DNA of 64,000 nucleotides from assembly GCA_911728435.2 (NCBI GenBank), contig OU452202.1, positions 8,101,135 through 8,165,134 on the forward strand, read 5' to 3'. The translations under genes were made by a program, and so were the position numbers. The DNA comes from Apoderus coryli. Taxonomy: Eukaryota; Arthropoda; Insecta; Coleoptera; Attelabidae. This document shows, one piece after another, positions 35,211 to 46,820 of the stretch (positions within the stretch are counted from its first letter, which is position 1; each line of letters starts with the position of its first letter). A model generated the notes under the pieces. It worked only from the letters and a program-made list of their open reading frames with translations. It was not told where the DNA came from and searched no databases.

Positions 35211-36139
35211 AATCCTACCATTCTACCAATATGCTATTGACGAACTCATTTTAATATTTTTTTGCTGTTTAGCTAACTTGCATAAGTACCATAATTGATT
35301 GAATACTGACTCTCAATACTAAATAAGAACTCATTGGTAGTAGGTACATGAAATCGCATATTATTTGTCTTATGTTTGAGTAGGGGTGCCTAATAACTTT
35401 ATTGTTTACCTAGGTGCAAATTTCTAAAGTAAATTAAGATTAGATGGTAATGATTGTAATTTAGCTGAAGTTAAAAATATAACACTCACAATATTACCTA
35501 ATTAATATTACAATTTTGATTTTAATATTCAAAAACTAAAACAGGTAATCGCAACAACACGAAAATATGTTAAAATTTGTCTAGCATTTGTTATAAACAT
35601 TGCAGTATACAGCCGTCACTATGATTTTGATGAAGACATGGTATTCCAGGAACATTGCAGACTCAATTTACTATTTAAGGGCTTCCTAGTTAAAACAATA
35701 GCTAAAATGCACTACCATCTTATTAGTAATATTAGATATGTTTTCTAAATATTAAAATGTACCATATTATTGTTTGATAAGGACCAGTAATATCAGTTAT
35801 TTATAATTTAGTTATGTTGGTTCATTTAAATGTACGGTAAAGATAATAATGTATAAGTATTTATACTGATTGATTTAGCTGCAAAATTTAAAGCACAACG
35901 ACAACACCGCATGATCGCCGAGACATTGTAGACACTGGCAAAGCGCGCGTGCGTTTTCTATTCACCTCCTATTAACACTGTCCTATTCTATTCTTAGATT
36001 CACAATGTGTTGTTCCCGGAGAATACATCGATGTCACCCTCAATTAAAAATAAAAGGGTTGCAAAACGTTATCGCAAATACACAACTGCTATTAGATACT
36101 GCACAATAAAAATTATATTACAAATAAAGGATAGACGGA

Positions 36140-36330
36140 CGTGAGATGAGTAGGTATTCACCGAGTGGAAAGTCTAGCCGATTCGCCCCACTCGGCTCAG
36201 CGATCGTAGACGCTTGGCGGTCACGTGATCGACCTTCCAGTCAAAATAGGCGACACGCTAGAATGAATATGGCGGGTGGAAGAGGCGGGGGAAGCAGCGG
36301 TAGAGAGTACAGACCAACGCCAACTTGCAT
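36140..36330. promoter_or_regulatory. CpG-rich block, candidate promoter or first exon of Snoo
   Basis: The most CpG-rich stretch of the region holds an E-box (GGTCACGTGATC), GGCGGGTGGAAGAGGCGGGG and an ATGGCGG (YY1/Pho-like) motif. The minus strand has ACTCG|GTGAAT, usable as a 5' UTR donor towards Snoo 1.3 kb away. The plus strand carries a short open frame (36146-36370; an inner ATG at 36261 gives MNMAGGRGGGSSGREYRPTP). I favour a regulatory or non-coding exon over a small protein. Confidence 0.4.
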
Positions 36331-36374
36331 TTTATCCAAGTGTTTGTTTGTTGTTATGCTATTTCAATAAATAG

Positions 36375-37135
36375 AGTCATGTGCTTTTCTGAAGTTAACC
36401 AGTTTTGGTGGAGTGTATCTATATACAATGTAAATAATGTAAAATAACTATTCTATAGTGATAAAGAATATTACTTAAATAACTATTAAAAAGTGATGCT
36501 AAGAACCGAATTACTCTGGGTTGAATATATTGTAATATTCTAAAATTGTGTGAAAAATAATGATTTTTACTTAAAACTAAGTAAAGTTTATTCAAAGAAT
36601 ATCCAAGAGCGGTATATATCAGCTCATAATAATGAACAAAATCTTACCACAAAGCAATATCCCGTTAATTTGCACCAGAGGGGGATTCTATAAAGTTAAG
36701 TAAAGCCTTGTATGCTATACTTATCGTTTAAGAAATTATTCTCAGAATAGCAATGGTGTCTTACCCACAAAACAGAGACCTCTCTTATCATGGAATATTC
36801 TTCCTATCGTATTACTAATATATCGAGATGACGATGACGTACTCTAGATTTGTTTATGTTGCTTCCGGTGATCTTCAAGGAAATATCATGCCCAGACCTA
36901 TTATTTGTGTTGTTTATTAATTGATTATGTGACATCGTCGACAGTTCCTTTTTTATCCTGATGATTTCAGAAGATTTATATAGCAACAAATTGCAAATCA
37001 TCGCATTGACAGTTTTGTGAAAACTAGCAAACCAATCTAAAGTTCAATGATCACTACTGGGATATTGAGGACTAAGCTTTGAAAATACTGTGGTCTGTTA
37101 TTTGAAGTAGCAAAATATTTTTACATAAATACTAG
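36375..37135. other. No supported gene
   Basis: AT-rich, no motif recognised. Confidence 0.4.
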
Positions 37136-37137
37136 GT

Positions 37138-38300
37138 ATAATAATAATAAATGACTTTATTGCCCAAAATATAGCAACAATCAACTGTTTGAGCTGCTAT
37201 TTATCTTACATAAACATTAAAAAACAATTCTAGCTATTTCCACAGTAAGAAACTCTTGAGCCCTAGCAATATTCACCAGACTGAAAAAAAAATCAACAAA
37301 TATCTCTTAACTCATATCTAGCACAGAACAAAAGCAACTATAATAAGAATGGCAAACTTCAAGCATTCCCGCAAAACCATTACTCAGCCTGATCTCAAAT
37401 AATAACGCAAAAATACGCTTTTTGAATTTTGACATCTTGCAAGACTTAGCTCACTCGGTATGGCGTTGTACAGTCTTGCGATACAGTAGCCTCTCTCGAA
37501 GAAAGACGTTCTATGTAAAGGAGGAGTCACGAGACCGGCCATTAAGATCCGTACGATAAATCAGTCTATTAGCTAAGTAAGAAGGCTTTGTATACGTAAC
37601 TATTCTGTGGTATAAACATAGAGAGTACAATTTAAATCTGTTGTGCATATTAAACCACTTTAGTTCAACCAACTTATAGGACACTCGTTCAAATTTCCTA
37701 ATGCCAAATATAAATCGAATGCAAGATTTCTGAACTCGTTGAATCTTCAATTTAGTGTCATTATCAATACATGGCGCGAGAAGAGGAGCACAGTAAGTAA
37801 GTTGTGACAGAATTAAGGATTCACATAACATTTTTTTGGTTTTAACATTTAAAGATGACCGAAGAGCAAAATAGACTTTCTGAATGTTTTTAGTACACTG
37901 GTCCCGAAACCATGAATTGTATATAATAATTCCCAAATTTTTCGCTGAAGCTTGAATAGCTACAATTGTATTGTTGATCATTATTTGTATTTGTCAGATT
38001 GCCAATGATTTGCTGGGATTTATTGTTAAACAATGCTCAGCTGATTTGTGCGCAAGGCTCTTCAGATCCCAGTTCATCTGGGCAACAGCATTTAAGCAAT
38101 TCCGAGAATCAAACGATAAGCGAAGCTGGGTATCATCGGCGTATATTCTCAATCCACAAATCTCACTTCACAAATCCCGGGAACTGGGAAGTATAAAGTG
38201 TAAACAATAGAGGTCCCAAAATAGACCCCTGAGGAACGCCTGAATTAGTCCCCCTAGAACTAGAGCATTTGTCTTGGAGTATTTGTTGGAGAACTCTTTC
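37138..38300 (-). mobile_element. 5'-truncated, degenerate CR1/L2-like LINE
   Basis: Right to left on the minus strand: GTNSGVPQGSILGPLLFTLY, then GLRIYADDTQLRLSFDSRN with the YADD box, a stop after NPSKSLAI, then KNLGIIIYNSW and the thumb region down to IFGIRKFERVSYKL. After one frameshift near 37510 the frame ends with RGYCIARLYNAIPSELSLAR. The 3' end reads GGCAATAAAGTCATTTATTA and a (TTA)n tail at 37138-37160. The part 37511-37981 is open. It is a different family from the 15.7- and 53.9-kb LINEs (IYADDTQL against YADDLKIF). Confidence 0.88.
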
Positions 38301-38390
38301 GTAAGACCACAACATGTCAAATTATACATCACATGTCGCTGCTGGTTTCTGTTTAAAGTTTACCGTTTAACAGATCCCGATGGTGACATT

Positions 38391-38410
38391 CAGTGGCGCA
38401 CCACGAAGGG
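38391..38410 (+). repeat. hAT-like tip CAGTGGCGCACCACGAAG
   Basis: It resembles the CAGTGGCG start of hAT-type inverted repeats, as at 43639. No partner or target duplication was found, so it may be an isolated remnant. Confidence 0.3.
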
Positions 38411-38789
38411 GGCTACAGCTGTACAGATTCTACTTTTACTGGAAGAGGCCTTCAAGAGAGCGAAAAATTTCACCCAGTAACAGTAAAAAAGTGAAAACAG
38501 AGTTTCAGAAATATTGGGTATTAGATTTATTTTAATTTTTTGACTAAATATATTCGGTCAATATTAAGGACTTTTTCCAAGACCAGGAAGTTATGTATTT
38601 TGCGTCTATTGGCAAACTCTAAAATAAACTCTGGTCTGGAAGGCTTACTCGACATGAGAGGCGCCCGTATGACTTGAAGGCCGTCTGTGTAGAGACTAGA
38701 GGCCTAGGTTAATACCTGACCGAGTTATTGCTATTTAAACTTAATTCAACAGCAAACGTGTAACGGTGTATTTAAATGTGTATTTCATT

Positions 38790-39053
38790 TTGTTTTTTTT
38801 TCGGCAATGCCATGGTGTACATCCTATAAAATGGCACTAAAATACCTTCCAAGTTCCGTGTCCTCGTAGAAACATTGGCGATCAGTCGCATGATCTTCAC
38901 CTTGTCCACAGCCGACCTAAAGAGTGTCGTGGTGTTTACTCCACACCATTGGCGAAGATTCTTGAGCCAAGATGTTTTTCGACGGCCAGGACCACGCTTT
39001 CTCTCTATTTTTCCGTGAATAACTGAAATATGACAAAGCGTTTTTGTAATCAT
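38790..39053 (-). pseudogene. C-terminal fragment of a LINE endonuclease-RT protein
   Basis: The minus frame contains HGKIERKRGPGRRKTSWLKN and LFRSAVDKVKIMRLIANV. This C-terminal block is common in insect endonuclease/reverse transcriptase ORFs (basic GKR-GPGRR-SWLKNLR motif). About 85 codons are left. The RT domain is absent, and there is no continuation to the right. Confidence 0.75.
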
Positions 39054-39341
39054 TTGTTGTTATTGAATATAGGTACATATGATAATAATAATAATTTTGG
39101 ATGAATTAACTTTTTATTTTGTTAACCAAAACATTTTATTTAAGGTCTAATTTAAATACCTACCTAATACTAATGAACAAAATACTTTTATGTTGTAGTG
39201 TTTAATTTATAGTGTTTACATCTTTATTTCTGTAGTATAATTATTGACTAAATTCATTATTGGTCAACACGATATTTAAAAAAATAAAATTATAATTAGA
39301 GAAACAAGTAGTAGACATTAATATGATTTAATGTTTTTTTC

Positions 39342-40311
39342 ATGTTAGTTGGAAATGAGGCTTGTACCAGGTACTGATCAAAAACAAGGCATTTCATATG
39401 TTAATAGCATGTTGTTATTGGGCGTTCATTTGATGAGCGTACCTGCATATTTGTAAAACAACGAGAGACGAACAATCCAACCAGTCAGATATAAGGTGAT
39501 CGAGTAATTGTTTAATCACAATGAGTATTTTAAACATGCCACATTATGTACACTGGGCCTATTACCATTTTTGTCGCAGTTAAAGAAGTATTTTTATGAA
39601 GTAATACCTAGTATATAACTATTTTCTATTTTGTTTGTATATATTTATTTTTTTGTAACTGTTGCAATATGGCGTTTTGGAGACCATTCGAGCATGATAA
39701 GTTAAGTTACATGTGCCTTAAAAACGAAAATGAAGAAGAATGTGATTTAAATATCTGTAAAAAAAATAACAAGCTGACTAAATTATGACTGTCAGCAATT
39801 TATTGAGTATTGAGTAATTAGAAAGGGAAACGTATCGGACAAAAATTTAAACGGTCGGGACTTCATTAGGAAAATTTCGATATGGTTCGAGAAAAACTTA
39901 AAAACTACGGACAATACAATTGCTTGGCCACCCTGCGGGAAATACTAATAAACTGTGGAATTAAATATAAAAAATTGACAAGAATCCTTAGAAAAGATTA
40001 AAGATTATCGTCAGTCAGGTAGTTATAAAGCTTATTTAGACGAGACTCACGACGCGTTGTTGAAATATGGTTGGGTGGATAATATAAAAAATGCAGTTTA
40101 GGCTTCTAGAGGTAAACGCGTCATCAATTGATTTGTTTGGACTGCGTTGTTATTATCTACTAAAAATATAAGCGAATCCTCTGCAGATTATCATTTCAAT
40201 TATTTGAAAAATGGATGGCTGAACAACTGCTACCAAACATTCCGAGTAATTCTATTACTGTTATGGACAACGCATCTTATCATTTCAATTGTCAATATAT
40301 ATCTACTATAC
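39342..40311 (+). mobile_element. DDE transposon relic (IS630/Tc1-related), copy 1
   Basis: Homologous to 56713-58002 along its whole length and in the same orientation, with an internal deletion of about 370 bp near 40285. Fragments of the transposase can be read: KLKNYGQYN, CGIKYKKLT, HDALLKYGWVDNI and WMAEQLLPN broken by frameshifts. No inverted repeats were identified, so the limits are those of the shared sequence. Confidence 0.75.
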
Positions 40312-40644
40312 CTCTCTACTACTAACCTCAGCACCACACATGGGAGGCTGATGGGAGAGATTAGTGACATCAATAAAGATATCTCTAGAAGAAGGAAGAC
40401 ACTATTGGTTTTAGCGAACATATAGTAAATGGAAGACCTCCAACTCATCTGCCCATGCAGTGTTTAATACCGAACCATTTTTAATAGACACCAACAACAC
40501 ACATGAATGGATCAAGGAATATTTCATATTTAAATGAGCAATAGAGAATAGCCTAAGCTTTGACCGATTCTATGTTCTGGCTGCCTGCGGTTAAAATAAT
40601 AATTTCCACCTTCGATTAAACTGATTTACACAGAATGAAATTTT

Positions 40645-40870
40645 AAAAATAAATAATAATAAAACGTACTTTATTGGCACGAAATACAAAACCCCAAAAG
40701 GCCATTGACCGAAGTCCTTCAGCCTATACAAAATTTAAATTAATATAATATATTTTTACATATTCATTGTATATTGCAAACTAAAGTAATCGTAAATATA
40801 TTTGAAAGAAAAAAAAAACAAAGAATCAAAAGAGAAGACAAGAGCTTAATTATAGTTTTAGTTTTAATAA
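40645..40870 (-). mobile_element. LINE 3' end fragment
   Basis: On the minus strand GTGCCAATAAAGTACGTTTT leads into a (TTA)n-type tail at 40645-40660. It resembles the terminus of the LINE at 37138 (GGCAATAAAGTCATTTATTA). Only the 3' UTR seems to be present. Confidence 0.5.
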
Positions 40871-41435
40871 TTCCTGATGTTGAATTTTCAATTTTGGCCA
40901 TGTTCGTGCAGTCTCTGCAAAGCCTCCAAGAGAGTTTCAGGTGGAAATTTCAGACGAGAAATGTGTTTCGGAGGTCGCAATATAGCATATTCGTGTATTC
41001 TTGTTATTTTTACATCAGAACCGGCAAATTTTGGGATCATAACAATAGCTTTACTTTATTTTATCCAAAGTCTTCAAAAAATCCAAAAAATACTGGGTGT
41101 TACATTTAAAAAAATATAACTTTGATATGCCACACATTTCTGGGACACCCGGTATATTAAAAAAAAAAAAATTGTTAAAAGCTCCTGGTAGACCCATGTA
41201 AAAAAAAATTTGCAATTTCAATTTTGTTAGGGTATGAGAGACCGAGGCGAATGTACTGCCCGACCCGGTATGGGATATAGAAAACTTTGCGGCACGTTCT
41301 AGACCGCATGTTTTGACCAATCGAAACAAAATTTGGTTAAAAAATCGGCTAGGTCAGGGAATCGCGTTGGCGATTGAAATCGGAGAGCTAATTCCAAAAT
41401 GGCGACCTGTCAAAGTTTGAAAAAAATCATATTTT
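40870..41435. other. Unassigned; isolated transposon tip
   Basis: GGGACACCCGGTATATTA at about 41138 looks like a Tc1/mariner-type end. GC-richer sequence follows (41220-41400: GACCGAGGCGAATG, CCCGACCCGG) with no coding motif. Confidence 0.3.
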
Positions 41436-41439
41436 TTCT

Positions 41440-41872
41440 GTGACGGGAAAAAAGTTTGACATATTTACTCTCTTGACAGGTAATAAAATGTCACTTTTTA
41501 TCCCCGGGAAAAAAGTGAGCATTTTTTTCCCGGACACATAAGTAACGGTAGATATTTAATTTTAGGAAATTTTATTATACAAAAGTTACATTTTCTTTAT
41601 ATATCAAAACTGGCAATAAATTGTGACGCTACTTTTGCTGCTTCTACTGACTCCGGTGGAGTGTTCGCAATTTTTAAATTAAATTACAGAATGAAATTGA
41701 CAGATATTTGATTACTTTTTTAAAACTTCAAATTTCACTTGGATAATTTTCTGACTTTTTTCAATATTAAATCGAAGTTTTTCCCGGCTCGGAAAAAAAT
41801 AGTGTATCATACACGGGAAAAAAGTTAGATTTTAGCTCTCGAGCTAAAATCTAGTACTTTTTTCCCTTGTAT
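41440..41872. repeat. Cluster of GGGAAAAAAGT hairpins
   Basis: The 11-mer GGGAAAAAAGT or its complement occurs at least five times. CCGGGAAAAAA (41504-41514) and TTTTTTCCCGG (41523-41533) form one hairpin with an 8-base loop. A larger one spans 41807-41872: outer arms ATACACGGGAAAAAAGT and ACTTTTTTCCCTTGTAT with one mismatch, inner arms AGATTTTAGCTC and GAGCTAAAATCT around a 2-base centre. A single copy lies at 41442. No gene. Confidence 0.85.
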
Positions 41873-42282
41873 AATAAATAACTATTTTTCATTGTTAATA
41901 GAAAATACCGATGTTACATATCAAATGATAGAGCACTTAAATCTCTACAATGTTTATTTGGAGAGTTTTTTCATCGCTGGCACATTTAAGTAAATGTAAG
42001 TCAATATAAAGTAACAAAAAATAAAAAAAATATCATCACCTGTAATTATTTTTGACAAATAATCACCTGTGAAATAACAATAAGACCGTGCTTACGTATG
42101 TATTATAGTATAATGGGTATTTCCGTTAAAGTAACTGTCAATATGACACTTTGGGTATATTTGGCGACTGTCAGAATATTATATAATTTGTTTATGAATA
42201 GTGGGTGTCAGTGGTATACTAAGTATAAATAAAAAATATATAAATCGAAAATCTACTTTTCCGACTGGCTGTTTAAAATATT

Positions 42283-42298
42283 GGGGGGGGGGGGGGGG
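42283..42298 (+). repeat. Run of 16 G
   Basis: An uninterrupted G16 in strongly AT-rich DNA. It can form a G-quadruplex; its length may be unreliable in the assembly. Confidence 0.95.
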
Positions 42299-42549
42299 TT
42301 ATATTTAAAAATATATTTGACAGTTTTCTCATTTTCATGTTTGATGTGATATTCCTAGGTATAGAACATGATACACAAAGTCTAGTTGAAATTTTACGTA
42401 GAATTTAAAACTGTAATAATATATATGGTCTAACCGGAAGTTTCAATAACTTATTACTCGCGTCGACATAGCTAAATTGCCAAATTTTCAAAATTCTTCA
42501 ATGTATAGTTTTCTATACATACCTATACATATCGATTTGGTTCCCGATA

Positions 42550-42565
42550 GGACACCCTGTATTTA
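42550..42565. repeat. Isolated Tc1/mariner-type tip GGACACCCTGTAT
   Basis: It ends in CTG-TA like the MITE at 20057-20339. No left partner was found. Confidence 0.35.
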
Positions 42566-42956
42566 TGTGGTTCCAGTGTGGCCCACAGTACCACAGAAGT
42601 CATGTGCGTTGTTAGAAATAATTGTGCTCATATTATATCCAAGAATAATACTATTGTGTATTGTTTAGCCGGCCAAGTGACGGGACGTCACGGTCCTCGA
42701 TTTTTATTTAAAAAGAGGTTTAGAAGTTTTCTCCATTCGAAAATCGACATGAATTTGAAGAGAGATGTTTTTACATCAATAAACAAGAAAATATTAAGGA
42801 GAGCTAAAAGTTAGGTATTACAGAAGTGCCAAAAATGTGTGGACAACGGATGGAGACATGACACATTGTGGCGTAATTTTGTTGTTTTTATATATAATTT
42901 TCGTTCTACATTTTTTTAAATTGTCCCAGATAATGTGAATATAGGCAAATCTATTA

Positions 42957-43135
42957 TCGACAACAAGATGTTTTTGGCGACATCTAGTGTGAGTAGGCAC
43001 TATGCCCGGTGAAACACAGTTCACAAACCATGGCCGGACAAGACCTAACAAACCTATTGCCAACACTAGATACGCCCGAATTCTCTGGCGGAAGGCTTTA
43101 TTTACGAATTGTTTGTTACTTAAAATGTTAGTAAA
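42957..43135 (+). repeat. Fold-back repeat family, copy A
   Basis: Starting GACAACAAGATGTTTTTGGC, then CCCGGTGAAACACAGTTCAC and ATACGCCCGAATTC, this segment is an inverted match to 45130-45308. The hAT element at 43639-44838 sits between the two arms. Open frames across it on both strands have no recognised motif. Confidence 0.75.
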
Positions 43136-43630
43136 TATCTCGAAAACCAATAATGCTGATGTGTCTGTGTGGGATGACCCTGCTGGCATCTTCACATAAC
43201 TATATAATTTCATTTCATAATATAGATATACATAAAACATTATCTACAAGATGCGACAGGATTAAAACAAACATTACTGAATGTTGTAATAGGTATTATA
43301 CTTACCTACGCATTACAATATGAGAAAGCTTTTTCATTCAGCAATGGTTGGCTCTTTCTACACAAGGCTCCCTATTTTATACATTGATTGAACCGTTTTA
43401 TAGCATGGTAGGCGCCATCTGTCTAACACTTTGGATACACTCGTCTTGAATGGCAATGAACCTGTAAATCGATTTTTAAGGTAGGTGTGTTGTAACCATA
43501 GATGTCGCCATCATCTAGCTGTTACAGTGCACGGTAACGGTCCTGTAATACTTATAAAGACAAATACAGGAAGTTCCAACACTGTACACAGCCAATGGCT
43601 TAATCATTATTAATGAATTGAATAATGTAT

Positions 43631-43638
43631 GTAGTTAT
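43631..43638 (+). repeat. 8-bp target-site duplication GTAGTTAT, left
   Basis: Identical to 44839-44846 on the other side of the hAT element. Confidence 0.9.
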
Positions 43639-44838
43639 CAGTGGCGGTTGGTCTATCTAAAAAATGAAGTAGAAAAAATAATTTTAGGTTTTATACTTCG
43701 CACCAGACCAGTGTGATATCGATAGAATTCCCTATAAAATTTTGCATTTGAAAATTTGAATCGAATACGACCCTGTTCTATGCTATAATCACTCTTGCAG
43801 CGCGTCTATTCACGGTAATGAAACAGAACCATCGAATATTAACTATTATTTTAACTGTGACAGAACGTAGGTCTTAGTACATATTCCGATGCTCTTGGAC
43901 ACAACATTTTTGTGCCTCTATTGTTTTATTTGCTATCGCGAGCGAAAAACAGAGACAGCAATGCATCGCTACTCTATATGCTAGTAACAGTAGAAATTAA
44001 ACGCATTTGTGACGTCATATATGGGGTGCTGCCCTACCCATCAGTCTATACGAATAAAATGTGTGCGTGTGGTGTTGTTTTTGTTTTCGCGATCGCGCTT
44101 TTTGAGTATTATAAAGTGAATGTTTTGATTTTGATATATAAATGTAAATAATGTTAAATTAACATTTGAGGATCGAATTACTATAAAAAAAGTTTTGATA
44201 AACACCTAACTGTTGCAAATTTATTTGAAACTGAAAAATTTGGTGAATATCGAACCGTCTATCCGAATGAAGATATTAAAACTGTGTGTAACTTATTTCC
44301 TAACGTAAATTACTTAAAATTAAAAAATGAACTCTCGATAATATACGCACGGGACGATTTTCTGAAACACAGTGGGCCTCTGTTACAAATGTTTATCCAA
44401 AACAATTTAACATCAACATTTATTGAATCTGCGGAATTGCTGACTGCTTTGTGTACTGTCCCTATGATGACTGTAGAAAACGAAATATGTTTATCTACCC
44501 TCAAACGGATCAAAACATTTTTAAGAAACACTATGGGCCAGGAAAGGTTGTGCGCGTTAGCAATGCTATATATTGAAAAAAAAACTTGTTAAGTCCATTT
44601 CAAATTTTAATGATAAAATCATCAACCACTTTGCTGTTCAGAAATCTAGGAGGATGGACTTCACTTACCAACAGTTTTAATGGTCATGGTGAGTTTAGCA
44701 AAATGTCATTATCTAGCTACTCTAACTACTTAAAAAAACCTATCATTTTAATTCTTTATTTTGAAAAATTTTGGGTGTTATTGCCTTATTTCCATCTTGT
44801 TGTGCCCCACGTCTTTCAGACCTCACGAGCCGCCACTG
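43639..44838 (+). mobile_element. 1.2-kb hAT element with perfect target duplication, internally deleted
   Basis: It runs from CAGTGGCGGTTGGT to ACGAGCCGCCACTG (exact 1200 bp). The tips match over 9 bp perfectly and 12 of 14 overall. The 8-bp duplication GTAGTTAT flanks both ends, as expected for hAT. The interior keeps only the C-terminal part of a transposase; the rest of the gene and the zinc finger are missing, so it cannot move on its own. It is inserted between arms of a fold-back repeat. Confidence 0.93.
44165..44680 (+). pseudogene. hAT transposase C-terminus
   Basis: Open from about 44165 to 44592, then, after a one-base slip in an A run near 44585, to a stop at about 44680. Blocks seen: KHLTVANLFETEKFGEYRTV, VNYLKLKNELSIIYAR, VENEICLSTLKRIKTFLRN (the hAT dimerisation region), ALAMLYIEKK and NDKIINHFAVQKSRRMDF. 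This is the ZMYM1-like hAT branch. The catalytic Asp blocks lie upstream and are deleted. Confidence 0.85.
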
Positions 44839-44846
44839 GTAGTTAT
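44839..44846 (+). repeat. 8-bp target-site duplication GTAGTTAT, right
   Basis: Matches 43631-43638 exactly. Confidence 0.9.
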
Positions 44847-45030
44847 GCCTCCATTCTTTCATCAAACAGTGTATAGTATTTTTTGTAAGCATTAATTGCA
44901 GAGCCCTATAATTTTAGTAATACCTACAATGATTGTACTGTCTTGTCTTAATATAGAATTCGAGTTGTTCCATAATTCAATAAAATGTAGGTATATAAAC
45001 ATTTATAATACATTTATTATTTATGCATTG

Positions 45031-45310
45031 CTTGTTACATAAAGTAACAAGACTTTTAGTTATGTTGGAAATTTGTTTCACACTACCATGCTTTCACCAG
45101 ACGGGCCGATTCGTTGATCCACAACTCATGTTGTTACTTTTTATAACAAGCAGTTCATAAATAAAACCTACCGCTAGGGAATTCGGGCGTATCTAGAGTT
45201 GGCAGTAGGATTTAATGGAGTTGTTACTTCTTGTCTGGCCATCATTTGTGAATTGTGTTTCACCGGGCTATTGCCTGCTCACACTAGATGTCGCTAAAAA
45301 CATCTTGTCA
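45031..45310 (+). repeat. Fold-back repeat family, copy B
   Basis: It opens with a palindrome (GTTACATAAAGTAAC) followed by GGAAATTTGTTTCACACTAC and CATGCTTTCACCAGAC. The same text lies inverted at 48677-48776. The right half (45130-45308) is the inverted partner of 42957-43135 and contains TTTCACCGGGCTATTGCC. Confidence 0.75.
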
Positions 45311-45955
45311 CATTAATTATTTCTTTATAGAAGGGTCACATTGGCGCGGCCCTTTATTCTCGTTTGATCAAAGCCTTGTCGACTGCAGTTATATTTTCAA
45401 TGCTATAGTATTGTATACGAATGCAGTCTGATAGCATAAGAGTATTTATAGTATTTACCCATATGGAAATGAAATCAGTCTGTTTTAGACATTCGGGAGT
45501 CCGGGCTTAAAATTATGTAGTCATTAATATAAAAAGTTGAAATGTGAAGTATATTAAAGAAACAAAGGTTTACTATAATATGCCTCTCGTGTACCTAAGG
45601 TTTTCCAATTTTTAGTATTTTTATAACTTGCTCAATTATATGGTTCATATACGAGTCATTTGCTCAAATTCTACATCAAAAATATATTACAGGAGGAGCA
45701 TTGACAGATTAAACATTTTTCTTCACAAAATTGTCAAATTTGTGTATTCAATAAAATATTTTAATTGAATTATAAGGGAAATTCAATAGTATTGCAATGC
45801 ATTCATAATTCTATTTAGCATCAGAGGAGATGGGTATTAAGGTAGGAAGGCGATACAATATATTATCCGATCCCGCATTTAAGCCTGAGCAGTGTAGGGT
45901 ATTGTTTGGCAAATTGATCTGAGTGCAGTTGTAATAAAACATGGCTGATTTCATT
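45310..45955. other. No supported gene
   Basis: AT-rich with no recognised motif. Confidence 0.4.
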
Positions 45956-45959
45956 CATA

Positions 45960-46240
45960 TAATTTCCAGCGGCGTGCATCATCATTATCATCAGTCTCGC
46001 TGTCGTCATCTTGTTCTAAAGGTATTATAATGTGCTCAATTGCCTCCAAAATTCTTCTTCCAACTCCTTAACATGTCGGAAAAAACTATTCCTATCATTA
46101 CTGGATATTAAAAACTTCTTTTAATGTAGTTAGGTTGAAATTTCCGGTTGTATTGCGGGTTCGTATATATTTAAGTTTTGCGTAAGTTAACTCTATTGGG
46201 TTTAAGTCGCACATAGTATACGGAGGCGTTCTAAGAGATG
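45960..46240 (-). pseudogene. DDE transposase C-terminal relic
   Basis: The minus strand reads PPYTMCDLNPIELTYAKLK followed by YIRTRNTTGNFNLTTLKEVF. This is the block with the catalytic Glu (NPIEL) of the IS630/Tc1-related family also present at 56.7-58.0 kb, in a different subfamily. Stops and frameshifts follow; an acidic tail region is recognisable near 46010. Confidence 0.7.
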
Positions 46241-46664
46241 TTTTTTAAATCGAACTACCCTGATTTTTTTAGCCAATAAAATTGCATATTTTTGTTCCTT
46301 TTAAATAATATACGAGACTTAATAGTTTTAGAAATATCAAAAATCGAGAACGGTATTGAAAATGTTATTGTTCCGAGGATTTTTGGACACTCTGAAATTT
46401 TGGTATAGTGTTAACTTCTGTCACGATTATGTTGTTAATCTTTAAAATACCAAAATTCTAAGTAGATTCAATAAAAATTTTCAGTTTTCATGCCTTAATA
46501 AACAACAACTAATGTGTAAGCTTATATTTCTACAAGAACAAAGAAAAATTGTTTTGAACCTAAAACACTAAAGTAACAGAACACTAAATATACAATAATA
46601 ATTTGATATAATATTTGATAGTATTGCAACTCATACACGACAACAAAAGTATAAATAATAACAC

Positions 46665-46820
46665 CACTCTGCCACTGGCTGATTCAATATTACTACGAGG
46701 GGCGGCAACAATTGCGGGGAAGAACTCAGTTTCCACCAATTGCGACTTGAACACCCGCATGGCGACAAAACATGCGAGGGTCTACGCAACAATTAGGATC
46801 ATTCAGGCGGTGTCTAACCA
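46665..46820. other. GC-rich island of unknown nature
   Basis: CGAGGGGCGGCAACAATTGC, CACCCGCATGGCGAC and CATTCAGGCGGTGTC lie in otherwise AT-rich DNA 600 bp upstream of the F-box gene start. A plus frame is open across it but has no known motif. It may be a repeat or a promoter-associated block. Confidence 0.3.

Noticed and set aside
42818..43240. 140-codon minus open frame
   Set aside because: Lies over a dispersed fold-back repeat whose other copies do not keep the frame; no motif.
43912..44151. 79-codon plus frame inside the hAT element
   Set aside because: Hydrophobic random-looking peptide in the non-coding part of the element, not related to hAT transposase.
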